NCBI GenBank assembly: GCA_019414725.1
Contig: DXLM01000004.1
Span: forward strand, 12,878 to 76,877
Source: Bacteroides sp.
GTDB taxonomy: Bacteria > Bacteroidota > Bacteroidia > Bacteroidales > Bacteroidaceae
Reading direction: 5' to 3'
DNA length: 64,000 nucleotides
The notes under the pieces are model-generated. The model was given only the letters and a program-made list of their open reading frames with translations. It was not told the origin of the DNA and did not search any database. The stretch's first letter is position 1, and each line of letters opens with the position of its first letter. Below, piece after piece: positions 1 through 9,168 of the stretch. A program made the position numbers and the translations under genes.

Positions 1-121
1 TAAAATAATCAGTATTTTGTTCTGTTGTCAGTTCTTCATCTAAAAAATCGCTACAAGAACATATATTACAGCCAAGTGTAAAAAAACATAGCCCTAATCC
101 TATTTGCTTATATAAATTCAT
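1..121 (-). CDS. SusD-family lipoprotein, N-terminal fragment (PUL A)
   Basis: This is the first 40 codons of a gene cut by the left window edge. The ATG lies on the minus strand at 121-119, 18 bp after the stop of the upstream susC. The peptide begins with a hydrophobic signal segment and a lipobox-like cysteine followed by SDFLDEELTTEQ, which is the typical mature start of RagB/SusD surface glycan-binding lipoproteins. It should cap the SusC channel encoded next to it and pass an oligosaccharide to it at the outer membrane. Substrate cannot be judged from this fragment. The call rests on the N-terminal motif and the invariant susC-susD order. Confidence 0.85.
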   Translation of the reverse strand, partial: MNLYKQIGLGLCFFTLGCNICSCSDFLDEELTTEQNTDYF

Positions 122-139
122 AGTAATAATCTTTAATAA

Positions 140-3100
140 TTAAAATCCAACATTTAAACCAACAGTAAACCCTCTATTCCAAGTAGATGTATATGCTTGT
201 GAAGCATCAAGTTCCAGAAAATCAATATTAGAAAAAATACGCCCTGGATTCTTTGCTTGTACATACAATTTAAGATTTGACATCCCCCATTTGTTTATAA
301 GTTTTTGCGGAAATGTATATCCTAATGAAATATTACGAACTTTTAAAAATGAACCTTTTTTATAACCCAAAACACGATAATATGGATCACCACCACCTAT
401 ATTATAGATAGGCTTTTGATATTCTGCATCTTGGTTATTCTCATTATAATAATCAATTTTTCGTTGCATATATCGTCCTCCTTGCCATTCTCCGCCAGTA
501 TCAACCATATAATCAAAACGACCATACATCATAACAGACAAATCAAAATTTTTATAAGTAAATGTATTAGTCATACCAAAAGTCCATCGTGGGCGAGTAT
601 GTCCAATAATTACCCTATCATCATTAGGATCTATCTTATAGTCTCCATTTTGATCAACAGGCTTTACCATACCTGGAGAGAAAGAATGTCCATTAGCGTT
701 GAATTTAGCCATTTCTGCAGCATCTTCTTCATGCCATAAACCATCAGATTCATAATCATAAATTACACCCAAAGCCTCTCCTATAAACCATGTATTATTA
801 ATATCATCTTCTTTACCATTTGCTAATTCATCAATTTGGTCTTTTTGCCATGCAGCATTAATACTTGTAGTCCATTCAAAATCATGACTTTTTATATTAA
901 CAGTATTCAATGTTATATCAACACCAATATTTGAAGTTTTTCCTACGTTTGCATAGGTCTTAGTATAGCCATTTAAAGAAGGAATTGTCATTTCCATTAA
1001 CAAATCAGTCGTACGAGAGGTATAAAAATCAACCACTCCAGAAATTCTTCCATTCAAAACAGAATAATCAATACCAATATTATATTGAGTGGTCTTTTCC
1101 CATGTTAAATCAGGATTTGCCATTGTTATAGAGGAGGCATCTCCCCCAGCAATGGGTTCTGAAGCCCCATATCCAGGAACTAATGAATTACCAAAAGGAT
1201 AATACATCGGTACAATTGCTCCTTTAGTCTGATAAGGATCTATTGCGGAATTACCCGTCATACCTACTCCAAAACGCAATTTTAACTGATTAATCCAATT
1301 AACTTCTTTCAAAAAATTCTCTTGGTCAATACGCCAACCTAATGCTGCACTAGGGAAAAATGCCCATTTATTCCCATCGGCAAGCTGAGAAGCTCCATCC
1401 CAGCGACCTGAAACTGTCAAAAGATACTTACTATCATAATCGTAATTTACACGAAACATGTAAGACAATAACTGTTTTTCTATTAAGCCACTTCCCCAAT
1501 CATCTAATAAAGAAATATTTTCTTTATTTAAGGCATTCCATTTCGCACTATTTAAAGGAATTCCTTCAGCAGCCATAGACGACTCCTCATAATGATAACC
1601 TGTAGCACTCTGTAACAGAGTTACCCCCAAAGAATTTTTCCCAAAATTCCGATCATAATAAATTAAGTTATCTAAAGTCCACGAGAAATCAGACTGATTA
1701 GTTAAAGATGCTCTATTTTTCCCTTCGCTACTAATAGAAAGTTCATCACGGAAAGTACCATTACGATAATAACGAAAATCAGGTCCGAAATTAAAACGAT
1801 ATTTTAATCCTTGTAAAGGAACAAACATCTCTCCTAAATCTAATTGAGCATAAATACTACCAATGGCTCGGAACATACGACGCTCATTCTGACTATGCTC
1901 CCATTCGTCTACTATATTTTTAACTTTGTCATCTCCACCAGGATATTCAATACGTCCACCTTCTGAATCAAAAGGAGATGCATAGGGGAATAAACTTGTC
2001 GAAGCCGCATATAAATTATCAGGTAACCCTTTTAATAAAGATCCAACAACTGAAGCAGAAGAACCATATTGTTGCTCACTAAACGTTCCATTTATATTTA
2101 ACCCCATATTAAACCATTTTACAGGTTGCATATCTACACTCAATCTAGTTGTATAACGAGTATAAGATTGTCCTTTTACAGTTCCTTGGTTATCTAAGTA
2201 TCCAATTGAAGCATATCCCTTCAATTTTTCAGTCCCCCCACTAGCACTTAATGTATGCTCATGAGTTATCCCTGTTTGAGTAACCATATCGGACCAGTCA
2301 GTAGTAGCAACTCTAGAACCATCCCATGTATCTCCTATCCACCCTCTCTCTATATTTCCCCATGCAGTAGGATCCGTTGCACCTAAAAATATTTCATAAT
2401 CATTTTCTTTCGTAGGCTGATCCCCTCTGGGATATTTTTCTGGATTTAAATAATAATATGACCAACGGCGCCATTCAATATATTCAGCAGAATTCATCAT
2501 TTCCGAATAATCCTGTAATTTCTCAACAGTAAGAGTACCAGAATAATTTAAACTCATTCTTCCCTCTTTACCTTGCTTCGTAGTTACTAATATAACTCCA
2601 TTAGCTCCGCGAGAACCATAAATGGCTGTAGCAGAAGCATCTTTCAACACATCAATTGACTCTATGTCCTGAGGATTAATAGTTTCAATACCGTTTGTTG
2701 ACATTAAAGGAATACCATCAACCACATACAAAGGAGTATTGCTAGCACTTAAAGACCGTACTCCACGTACATTAATTGTTCCTATTTCTCCAGGACGTTC
2801 ATTACTAACAATATCAACACCCGCTGCTTTTCCTTGCATAGCTTCAAAAGCATTAGCAACAGGACGAGAATTTAAATCGTCCGAATCAACCCTAATCATT
2901 GCACCTGTAACATCTGATTTTTTTTGCACGCCATAACCAACAACAACAATTTCATCCAGAACTTCTGTATCCTCATGCAAAGTGACAGCCAATAATTTAC
3001 CTGAAAGAGCTTTTAATTGTTGACTTCTATAACCGATATATGAAATTTCTAACGTAGAACCATCATTTGTTTCTAAAGAAAAATTTCCATCAAAATCCGT

Positions 3101-3526
3101 AATTGTTCCATTAGTTGTTCCTTGCTCCTTTACTGCTGCCCCAATTACAGGTTCACTGTTCGCATCCAATACCTTACCTTTCACATTCACTTTTCTCCCA
3201 TTCTGCAAAGCAGGAGTTACTACCGATTGCCGTTTTACAATAACCTTCTTCCCCTGAATTTCATAATCCAATCCATTCTGCCCTTGAAGGATTTGCTTAA
3301 CTATATCCTGAATAGAAGAGTTCTGACCAGATACCGATACTTTTTTGCTTGTATCTACATCTGATGATGAGAACACGAAAGAATAACCAGAAGTCTTTTT
3401 CAATTGTTCCATAGCCTCCTTTACTGTTACGTTCTGAACAGAAAAGGAAACATTTTGTGAAAAAGCCGATAAATTTAGACAAAGCGCTGCCGAGGCTACA
3501 AGTATAGCCTTACCAAAGTTCCTCAT
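140..3526 (-). CDS. SusC/RagA-type TonB-dependent transporter with STN signalling domain (PUL A)
   Basis: This outer-membrane importer has 1128 residues. A signal peptide (about 1-23) is followed by an STN (secretin/TonB short N-terminal) domain at about 24-97. Next come a carboxypeptidase-D-like beta-sandwich at about 113-190, a plug that starts with the VVGYGVQKKSDVTGA motif near 196, and a long beta-barrel ending in phenylalanine. In the Bacteroidota the STN domain marks receptors that signal through FecR to an ECF sigma factor, and both partners lie directly upstream (fecR at 3641-4651, sigma at 4846-5451). The gene is therefore probably both a transporter and the sensor of its own regulon. 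The susD partner follows after 18 bp. Substrate is unknown; the adjacent GH65 gene suggests an alpha-glucosylated saccharide. Confidence 0.93.
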   Translation of the reverse strand: MRNFGKAILVASAALCLNLSAFSQNVSFSVQNVTVKEAMEQLKKTSGYSFVFSSSDVDTSKKVSVSGQNSSIQDIVKQILQGQNGLDYEIQGKKVIVKRQSVVTPALQNGRKVNVKGKVLDANSEPVIGAAVKEQGTTNGTITDFDGNFSLETNDGSTLEISYIGYRSQQLKALSGKLLAVTLHEDTEVLDEIVVVGYGVQKKSDVTGAMIRVDSDDLNSRPVANAFEAMQGKAAGVDIVSNERPGEIGTINVRGVRSLSASNTPLYVVDGIPLMSTNGIETINPQDIESIDVLKDASATAIYGSRGANGVILVTTKQGKEGRMSLNYSGTLTVEKLQDYSEMMNSAEYIEWRRWSYYYLNPEKYPRGDQPTKENDYEIFLGATDPTAWGNIERGWIGDTWDGSRVATTDWSDMVTQTGITHEHTLSASGGTEKLKGYASIGYLDNQGTVKGQSYTRYTTRLSVDMQPVKWFNMGLNINGTFSEQQYGSSASVVGSLLKGLPDNLYAASTSLFPYASPFDSEGGRIEYPGGDDKVKNIVDEWEHSQNERRMFRAIGSIYAQLDLGEMFVPLQGLKYRFNFGPDFRYYRNGTFRDELSISSEGKNRASLTNQSDFSWTLDNLIYYDRNFGKNSLGVTLLQSATGYHYEESSMAAEGIPLNSAKWNALNKENISLLDDWGSGLIEKQLLSYMFRVNYDYDSKYLLTVSGRWDGASQLADGNKWAFFPSAALGWRIDQENFLKEVNWINQLKLRFGVGMTGNSAIDPYQTKGAIVPMYYPFGNSLVPGYGASEPIAGGDASSITMANPDLTWEKTTQYNIGIDYSVLNGRISGVVDFYTSRTTDLLMEMTIPSLNGYTKTYANVGKTSNIGVDITLNTVNIKSHDFEWTTSINAAWQKDQIDELANGKEDDINNTWFIGEALGVIYDYESDGLWHEEDAAEMAKFNANGHSFSPGMVKPVDQNGDYKIDPNDDRVIIGHTRPRWTFGMTNTFTYKNFDLSVMMYGRFDYMVDTGGEWQGGRYMQRKIDYYNENNQDAEYQKPIYNIGGGDPYYRVLGYKKGSFLKVRNISLGYTFPQKLINKWGMSNLKLYVQAKNPGRIFSNIDFLELDASQAYTSTWNRGFTVGLNVGF

Positions 3527-3640
3527 AATTAAAGATTTAAGTTTTATAAAATTCTACTTAGATAGATCACAAAAGTTTACTTCATAGATAAACTAATTTA
3601 GCTTGTTTCTGCCTGTTTCATATTAATGTATAGTTTAAGA

Positions 3641-4651
3641 TTATCGATATAATATATATTTCCCATTCTCATAACGATATTTCATTTGATTCGTAGACGC
3701 CATGGCATCAAGTACATCTTTTATAGTGTTTCCTTGTACTTTAAATACTCCATAAAAACGTTTATCTTGCAAGGAGTCTGCAACAATTATTTCAACCCCA
3801 TAACTGCGCATTAAACGTTTGGCTATGTGTTTAAGAGGTAATTCATCAAAAAACAATTCATCATTAATCCACGTATTAGAACGTTTGGCTTTCGTACTTG
3901 TTTTTTTCATTTCACCTGTTGCCTTGTTCATCACCATTTTTTCATCTGGTTTCAAATAAAGCTCAGGCATACATTTTATCTCATTATGCAGGGCTACTTT
4001 TCCTTCCATGAGGTTCACAATAGCTTCATCATCATCTGGATAGTTACGAAAATTAAATTTTGTTCCTAAGACCTTCAGATTAACTTCCTTTGTCTTTACC
4101 TCAAATGGAATATCGGGGTTACGAGTTACTTCAAAATATCCTTCACCTTCCATTTTCAATCGGCGGTCATCTACTCCAAAACCTTGTGAATAAACAATCT
4201 TCGAACCTGCATTCAACCACACCAATGTTCCATCCGGAAGATATAGTTTGGTACGAGCTCCCAGTGGAGCTTCAACTACAATATCAGCAAAAGTTTGCTT
4301 TACAGACTCTTTTCCTTGCCAGTATCCGGCAAAAGGCAACAGCATGATTAAAATAACCGCTGCTACACGTACCCATGTCTTCCAAGACAGTCTTCGCATT
4401 TGCTCATTAGAACGTTTAGCTTTATTTATACGCTTTTGAAACAATTCAAATGCTTTATCCTTATCAAAAACACAAGTTTCATCCGCAATACAGGAAGAAA
4501 ACCATATTTCAACTTTATTTTTTACATAAATACGATTTTCTTCTGATTCAGAAGCCCAGTCCTTTAACTGCGCAAACGCCTCCTTATCTAATTTACCGGA
4601 TAGGTACTGGGTAATAAGCAAATCTATATCGTTATTTTTCTCTGTTTTCAT
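3641..4651 (-). CDS. FecR-family anti-sigma factor
   Basis: This is a 336-residue single-pass inner-membrane protein. Residues 1-88 form the cytoplasmic part that binds the sigma factor. One transmembrane helix follows at about 90-108 (VRVAAVILIMLLPFAGYW). The periplasmic FecR domain starts with EAPLGARTKLYLPDGT and spans roughly 125-220, and a C-terminal DUF4974-type domain (about 262-336) resembles an STN fold. The protein would hold the ECF sigma factor inactive until the STN-containing SusC signals substrate binding. It lies 194 bp after the sigma gene and 114 bp before susC. A terminator-like hairpin lies in the gap to the sigma gene, so its expression may be partly separate from the sigma factor. 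Confidence 0.93.
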   Translation of the reverse strand: MKTEKNNDIDLLITQYLSGKLDKEAFAQLKDWASESEENRIYVKNKVEIWFSSCIADETCVFDKDKAFELFQKRINKAKRSNEQMRRLSWKTWVRVAAVILIMLLPFAGYWQGKESVKQTFADIVVEAPLGARTKLYLPDGTLVWLNAGSKIVYSQGFGVDDRRLKMEGEGYFEVTRNPDIPFEVKTKEVNLKVLGTKFNFRNYPDDDEAIVNLMEGKVALHNEIKCMPELYLKPDEKMVMNKATGEMKKTSTKAKRSNTWINDELFFDELPLKHIAKRLMRSYGVEIIVADSLQDKRFYGVFKVQGNTIKDVLDAMASTNQMKYRYENGKYILYR

Positions 4652-4685
4652 ATTCTAAAAAGGTCCTTTTACTATAAAGACAAAA

Positions 4686-4734
4686 AATCAGAATTAAAGG
4701 GTAGTCAAAAAAAGACATTTTTTTAATTCTGATT
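4686..4734 (-). terminator. Terminator-like hairpin between sigma and fecR genes
   Basis: A perfect 13-bp stem (4686-4698 with 4722-4734) encloses a 23-nt loop. Read on the minus strand, the stem runs straight into a short T-run, the pattern of an intrinsic terminator. It lies downstream of the sigma gene stop and 35 bp before the fecR start. It could end the GH65-sigma transcript or act as a partial attenuator. Confidence 0.5.
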
Positions 4735-4845
4735 AAATTTTACTTGCTTTTATTCAGAGATTTTTCCATAATCTGAACTAAACAACACTGGTAATATATT
4801 AAATTACAATCAAATACATAAAAAAAGAAAATAGTTAAATGAAAT

Positions 4846-5451
4846 CTATGCGCTCATAAAAATATATACAATAAGTAACTTCAAATAATTCCCCAAACGC
4901 TTTTGGAGAAAAGCCAATGCATTTTTTATATGATACTTGACAGTATTAACAGATATACCAAGTTCGTCGGCTATTTCTTCATACTTTTTTTGTTCAAAAC
5001 GACTCTTATAAAATACTCTTCGACACTCCAATGGTAGTTCGTCTATACTACGCTTCAGTTCATCTTCCAGTTCTTGTTCTAAAAGCATACCTAACGGCTG
5101 TTTATCATCAACAAACAGAAAGTCTAAAAAATCCATACTTTCCGGTGACAAAAAAGAAGAAAGATGAAGTTCTTCACGATGACTTTGCGATTGTAGTTCA
5201 TTCAGACAACGGTTACGTACGGCACGCATTAAATAAGCACGGATAGAATAACGAATCTCAACTTCACTCCGATGTTCCCATAAATAAAAAATAACATCAT
5301 CTACAACTTCTTCTGCTAAAGCTGCATTATTTAAAATCTGATTGGCAAAACGGCACAGCAATACGTAGTGACGATCATAAAGCAAACGGAATGCTTTTTC
5401 ATCACCCGTACGAAGTTTTTTGATTAATTGCTCCTCCATCACATACATCAT
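4846..5451 (-). CDS. ECF-type RNA polymerase sigma factor
   Basis: This 201-residue protein belongs to the sigma-70 ECF family of Bacteroidota PULs. Region 2 covers about 12-80, with AEEVVDDVIFYLWEHR in helices 2.1-2.2 and IRAYLMRAVRNRCLNEL in 2.3-2.4. Region 4 covers about 130-190, with the helix-turn-helix YEEIADELGISVNTVKYHIKNAL. It should direct RNA polymerase to the susC promoter when released by the FecR protein encoded downstream. The start codon is 1 nt past the stop of the upstream GH65 gene, so the two are almost certainly cotranscribed and may be translationally coupled. A second in-frame Met at residue 5 is an alternative start. Confidence 0.93.
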   Translation of the reverse strand: MMYVMEEQLIKKLRTGDEKAFRLLYDRHYVLLCRFANQILNNAALAEEVVDDVIFYLWEHRSEVEIRYSIRAYLMRAVRNRCLNELQSQSHREELHLSSFLSPESMDFLDFLFVDDKQPLGMLLEQELEDELKRSIDELPLECRRVFYKSRFEQKKYEEIADELGISVNTVKYHIKNALAFLQKRLGNYLKLLIVYIFMSA

Positions 5452-5452
5452 A

Positions 5453-7498
5453 CTACCTTTCTCTTACATAAGTCTTTTTATCAGAACCTACACCTGTAAC
5501 AGTTACCCGTTTCCAGTGAGAAGGAAGCGCTGACGGAAGCTGGACGATTCCTTCATCCGTAATCTGGAGTCCACAAAAGCCATTCAATACAGCCTGCAAT
5601 AAACCTCCTGCTCCAGTCATAAAATATGGATTGTTACTTGTGGGAGTTTCCGAAATAACTCCGAAAGGCTTTCTCAGATTGGGCTCATAACAACGACGAA
5701 ACATCTCGTATGCTTTATCTGCTTCTCCCATACGAGCATACTGTACGCAATAAACAGAGTACGACATAGCCGGTCCATCTTTTTGGTCTATACGCTCGGC
5801 ATAATATTCCAAATCTTGTCTCTGTCTGTATTCATCAGTTATCACCCCTAGTGGATAAGCTAGCAGATTTGCATCAGCTTGTTTGATCATTTCGCCTTTA
5901 TAAGTGGAATGCTCACGCGTCACACCATTTTCGAATTGTAATACGCGGATATTTTCTCCAATCTCCCGCCATATTTCCGGAACCTTTTCTCCACAAATCT
6001 CAGCAGCCTGACAAGCATACTTAAGCGCAAGTGACGCTGCACCGTTTGTAAACGCATTATCTGTAACACCGTTTGCATATTCATCAGCTCCGGTCACGTT
6101 ATGAATTGAATATGAACCATCCTGATTGCGAGTAACACGACTTGTCCAAAAGTCTGCAATTTCTTTGAGCAACGGATAACCTTCACGTTGCAGCCAACGC
6201 ACATCACGAGTTACACAATAATAATTCCAGCAGGCAATTCCTATGTCGGCTGTAATATGATGTTCAAACGGACCGGTCAATGCATGAGTAGGCGTAGCTT
6301 CTTCACCAGAATCATCACTCTCCCACGGGAACATTGCTCCCCGATAACCATATGCCAATGCCTTTTTACGAGCAGCAGGAAGACGGTCAAAGCGATAATC
6401 AAGCATCGACCGGGCTATATCCTGATTCAACAGAAGCATAGGAGGATACATCCACAATTCTGTATCCCAAAAGATATGTCCATTATATCCCTGCAACGAT
6501 AATCCCATAGGAGGAATGCTTAAGCGACTACCTCCACGGCAAGAGGAATATAAATTAAATAAGGCAAATCTTACGATACGCTGTGCATTGTCATCTCCTT
6601 CAATACGTATATCACTTTGCCATAGTTCATCCCAAAGACGATAATGTGCCTGCATCAATGCTTCTTCTCCTTCATGCAATGCATAAATTACCTGTCGCTC
6701 TGCTTCATTATAAGGATCAAAAAAATCACGCGATGAACATACGCTTCCCACTAAAGAAAAACAAAATGTTTCTCCCTTTTTTAGCTGAATCGAAAAAAAC
6801 AATTCCCGAGTAGCTTCATCATATATAGGCTTTATCTGTTCGCCATTGAAAAGAAAAGAAGAAGTAGAAGCTACCCGACGGTATCCGAGCCGAGAAGTTG
6901 CATCCGATTCAAGCATGTACATACGATTTCCATCAGCTTCCATTTCACGATACCGAATTGAAGATTGCGAATAATCGTCTGGAATACCCATTCCTGAACG
7001 GACTTCCAACAACATATCCTTACATGCCTGAACAGTCACACGAATTAAACCGGCATAAGGCAAATTGCGTAAAGCACACAACTCATAAGAAACATCTGCT
7101 TTTTCTAAGGTATGGAAACTTGTTTGATGTACAGCACGGCGCATATCTATCGTTTGTTGCCAGTCAGAGATATTTGAAGTATCAACTTTTTTATTGTCTA
7201 TTTTCATAGAAAGACAAAACGGATTAATTCCTCTCATTACTCGACTAACAACATGGGGAGATGCAGCATCGAATACATGATTCAACATAACATGCTCTAC
7301 AGCGAAAGGTTCTTTTTGAGGAAGAATACCTATGCATCCGTTTGCCATAGGAGCAGAAGCATATGGAGCTTGAATATCAACAGCATGCAGTTGCCATAGT
7401 CTTTCTTCTTCAGCTCTTATAGACGTTGCAGACAAGATTATTCCCAGTATAAAACATAGAGCATGTATTCTCATAGTAATTTTCATTCTGAAGTACAT
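5453..7498 (-). CDS. GH65-family alpha-glucosidase, kojibiose- or glucosylgalactose-type
   Basis: This 681-residue secreted protein has a signal peptide (about 1-29) and then a GH65 layout: an N-terminal beta-sandwich, an (alpha/alpha)6 barrel at about 300-620 and a short C-terminal cap. Family landmarks are GYNGHIFWDTELWM (337-350), HHITADIGIACWNYY (413-427) and TGADEYANGVTDNAFTNG (469-486), where E473 matches the GH65 general acid. E617 in VISETP is the likely general base, which points to a hydrolase rather than a phosphorylase. Characterised relatives are a Flavobacterium kojibiose hydrolase and the animal enzyme that removes glucose from glucosylgalactosyl-hydroxylysine. An alpha-1,2-glucosidic substrate is therefore my inference; trehalose is a weaker option. 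The second Met (residue 5) is an alternative start. The sigma gene follows after 1 nt. Confidence 0.82.
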   Translation of the reverse strand: MYFRMKITMRIHALCFILGIILSATSIRAEEERLWQLHAVDIQAPYASAPMANGCIGILPQKEPFAVEHVMLNHVFDAASPHVVSRVMRGINPFCLSMKIDNKKVDTSNISDWQQTIDMRRAVHQTSFHTLEKADVSYELCALRNLPYAGLIRVTVQACKDMLLEVRSGMGIPDDYSQSSIRYREMEADGNRMYMLESDATSRLGYRRVASTSSFLFNGEQIKPIYDEATRELFFSIQLKKGETFCFSLVGSVCSSRDFFDPYNEAERQVIYALHEGEEALMQAHYRLWDELWQSDIRIEGDDNAQRIVRFALFNLYSSCRGGSRLSIPPMGLSLQGYNGHIFWDTELWMYPPMLLLNQDIARSMLDYRFDRLPAARKKALAYGYRGAMFPWESDDSGEEATPTHALTGPFEHHITADIGIACWNYYCVTRDVRWLQREGYPLLKEIADFWTSRVTRNQDGSYSIHNVTGADEYANGVTDNAFTNGAASLALKYACQAAEICGEKVPEIWREIGENIRVLQFENGVTREHSTYKGEMIKQADANLLAYPLGVITDEYRQRQDLEYYAERIDQKDGPAMSYSVYCVQYARMGEADKAYEMFRRCYEPNLRKPFGVISETPTSNNPYFMTGAGGLLQAVLNGFCGLQITDEGIVQLPSALPSHWKRVTVTGVGSDKKTYVRER

Positions 7499-7526
7499 TT
7501 CTTATTATTTTCAATTCAGGTTTTGG

Positions 7527-7534
7527 CAAAGATA
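7527..7534 (-). promoter_or_regulatory. Candidate -7 box of the GH65-sigma transcript
   Basis: On the minus strand this reads TATCTTTG, a full match to the Bacteroidales -7 consensus TAnnTTTG. It lies about 30 bp upstream of the GH65 start. No clear -33 TTTG box is visible at the expected spacing. The housekeeping-type box suggests that the sigma factor is made constitutively from this promoter. Confidence 0.5.
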
Positions 7535-7676
7535 CATTTTTCTTCAAAATAAAAATCAACTTCCTTGAGCGTAAAGCAAGCAGCAGTAATATTTTTCACG
7601 AAAGCAAGATATTACATAATAAAAATATCAAAGTTGACTTTCTTTACAACAAAATGTATTTAAACCTTATCAAACA

Positions 7677-7708
7677 GTTGACTAGCTAAGCGAAAATTCA
7701 TATTTTTG
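7677..7708 (+). promoter_or_regulatory. Promoter of the THUMP methyltransferase gene
   Basis: TATTTTTG at 7701-7708 matches the Bacteroidales -7 box. GTTG at 7677-7680 stands 20 nt upstream as a -33 element. The predicted transcript start is near 7715, so the ATG at 7742 is a better start than an in-frame TTG at 7718. Confidence 0.6.
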
Positions 7709-7741
7709 CACAATTAATTGAAATTACGTAATTTAGTTAAA

Positions 7742-9148
7742 ATGAATCAAGAATTCGAGCTTATCGCCAAGACCTTCCAGGGACTGGAAGAAGTGCTGGC
7801 ACAAGAACTCACCGAGTTGGGAGCCGGAAATATTGAAATCGGACGCCGCATGGTTTCTTTTACCGGTGACAAAGCAATGATGTATCGTGCTAATTTTTGC
7901 TTGCGCACAGCTATTCGTATCTTAAAACCAATCAAACATTTTACTGCAAAAACAGCAGACGAAGTGTATGAAGCTGTTAAAAGTATCTCTTGGGAAGACT
8001 ATTTGGATAATATGAGCAGCTTTGCTGTTGATGCGGTAGTATTCTCCAATGAATTCCGCCATTCGAAGTTTGTTGCTTATAAGGTAAAAGATGCTATTGT
8101 CGATTATTTCCGTGAAAAAACAGGCAATCGTCCATCTGTACGTATTAGCAATCCGGATCTGGCTATTAACATCCATGTTGCAGAAGACCGTTGTACACTT
8201 TCACTCGACAGTTCGGGTGAATCACTTCATCGCCGTGGCTACCGTCAGGAACAAGTAGAAGCTCCCTTAAACGAGGTGTTGGCTGCCGGAATGATTCTGA
8301 TGACTGGATGGAGAGGCGAATGTGACTTAATAGACCCGATGTGTGGCTCTGGAACAATTCCTATTGAAGCAGCACTCATCGCACGCAATATTGCTCCGGG
8401 AGTATTCCGTAAAGAGTTTGGCTTTGAAAAGTGGCGTGACTTCGACCAGGATTTATTCGATTCAATCTATAATGATGATTCTAATGAACGTGAATTTAAC
8501 CATAAAATTTACGGATATGACAACAATCCGAAAGCCAACGAAATTGCTGTGCACAATGTAAAAGCAGCAGGAGTAAGCAAGGATGTCATTCTAAAAATCC
8601 AACCGTTCCAGCAATTTGAACAGCCTAAAGAAAAGAGTATCATTGTGACTAATCCACCTTATGGAGAACGAATATCTTCTGATGATCTGCTAGGCCTATA
8701 CCAAATGATTGGAGAACGCCTGAAACATGCATTCAGCGGCAATGATGCCTGGATATTAAGCTACCGTGACGAATGTTTCGACCAAATTGGACTAAAGCCC
8801 TCAGTCAAAGTTCCTTTGTTTAATGGTTCACTGGAATGTCAGTTCCGGAAATATCAGATTTTCGATGGAAAATACAAAACCTTCCGTAGTGAAAACAGTG
8901 ACAAAGAATTTAAGCCTAAGCGGGAAGGAAACGAAACCCGTCCACGGAAGCGTGCAGAAAAAGTAGAATATAAAGGAGATAAAAAAACAAGTTTCCGAAC
9001 AGAACGTAAGGAAAACGATAAGAAAAACTTTTCTCGCGAAAATCGTCCTTCACGTCCTTCTACTGATGACGGACGCCCTAAGCAGGCACCCGCACCTCGT
9101 TATATGCACCGTCGTCGTGCAAACGAAGAAAATACAGAAAATGAATAA
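7742..9148 (+). CDS. THUMP-domain class I SAM-dependent RNA methyltransferase (RlmL-like)
   Basis: This 468-residue protein resembles the N-terminal (RlmL) half of E. coli RlmKL, which makes N2-methylguanosine in 23S rRNA. An N-terminal ferredoxin-like and THUMP RNA-binding region covers about 1-160. The methyltransferase domain has the SAM-binding motif DPMCGSGTIPIEAALIA starting at 198 and the catalytic NPPYGER motif at 304-310. The last 80 or so residues form a very basic, low-complexity tail rich in K, R and E that probably adds RNA affinity. The ATG at 7742 is preferred over an upstream in-frame TTG because of the promoter position. The exact target nucleotide is an inference from the family. 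Confidence 0.9.
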   Translation: MNQEFELIAKTFQGLEEVLAQELTELGAGNIEIGRRMVSFTGDKAMMYRANFCLRTAIRILKPIKHFTAKTADEVYEAVKSISWEDYLDNMSSFAVDAVVFSNEFRHSKFVAYKVKDAIVDYFREKTGNRPSVRISNPDLAINIHVAEDRCTLSLDSSGESLHRRGYRQEQVEAPLNEVLAAGMILMTGWRGECDLIDPMCGSGTIPIEAALIARNIAPGVFRKEFGFEKWRDFDQDLFDSIYNDDSNEREFNHKIYGYDNNPKANEIAVHNVKAAGVSKDVILKIQPFQQFEQPKEKSIIVTNPPYGERISSDDLLGLYQMIGERLKHAFSGNDAWILSYRDECFDQIGLKPSVKVPLFNGSLECQFRKYQIFDGKYKTFRSENSDKEFKPKREGNETRPRKRAEKVEYKGDKKTSFRTERKENDKKNFSRENRPSRPSTDDGRPKQAPAPRYMHRRRANEENTENE

Positions 9149-9168
9149 GTAACGTATATCCACTGAAA

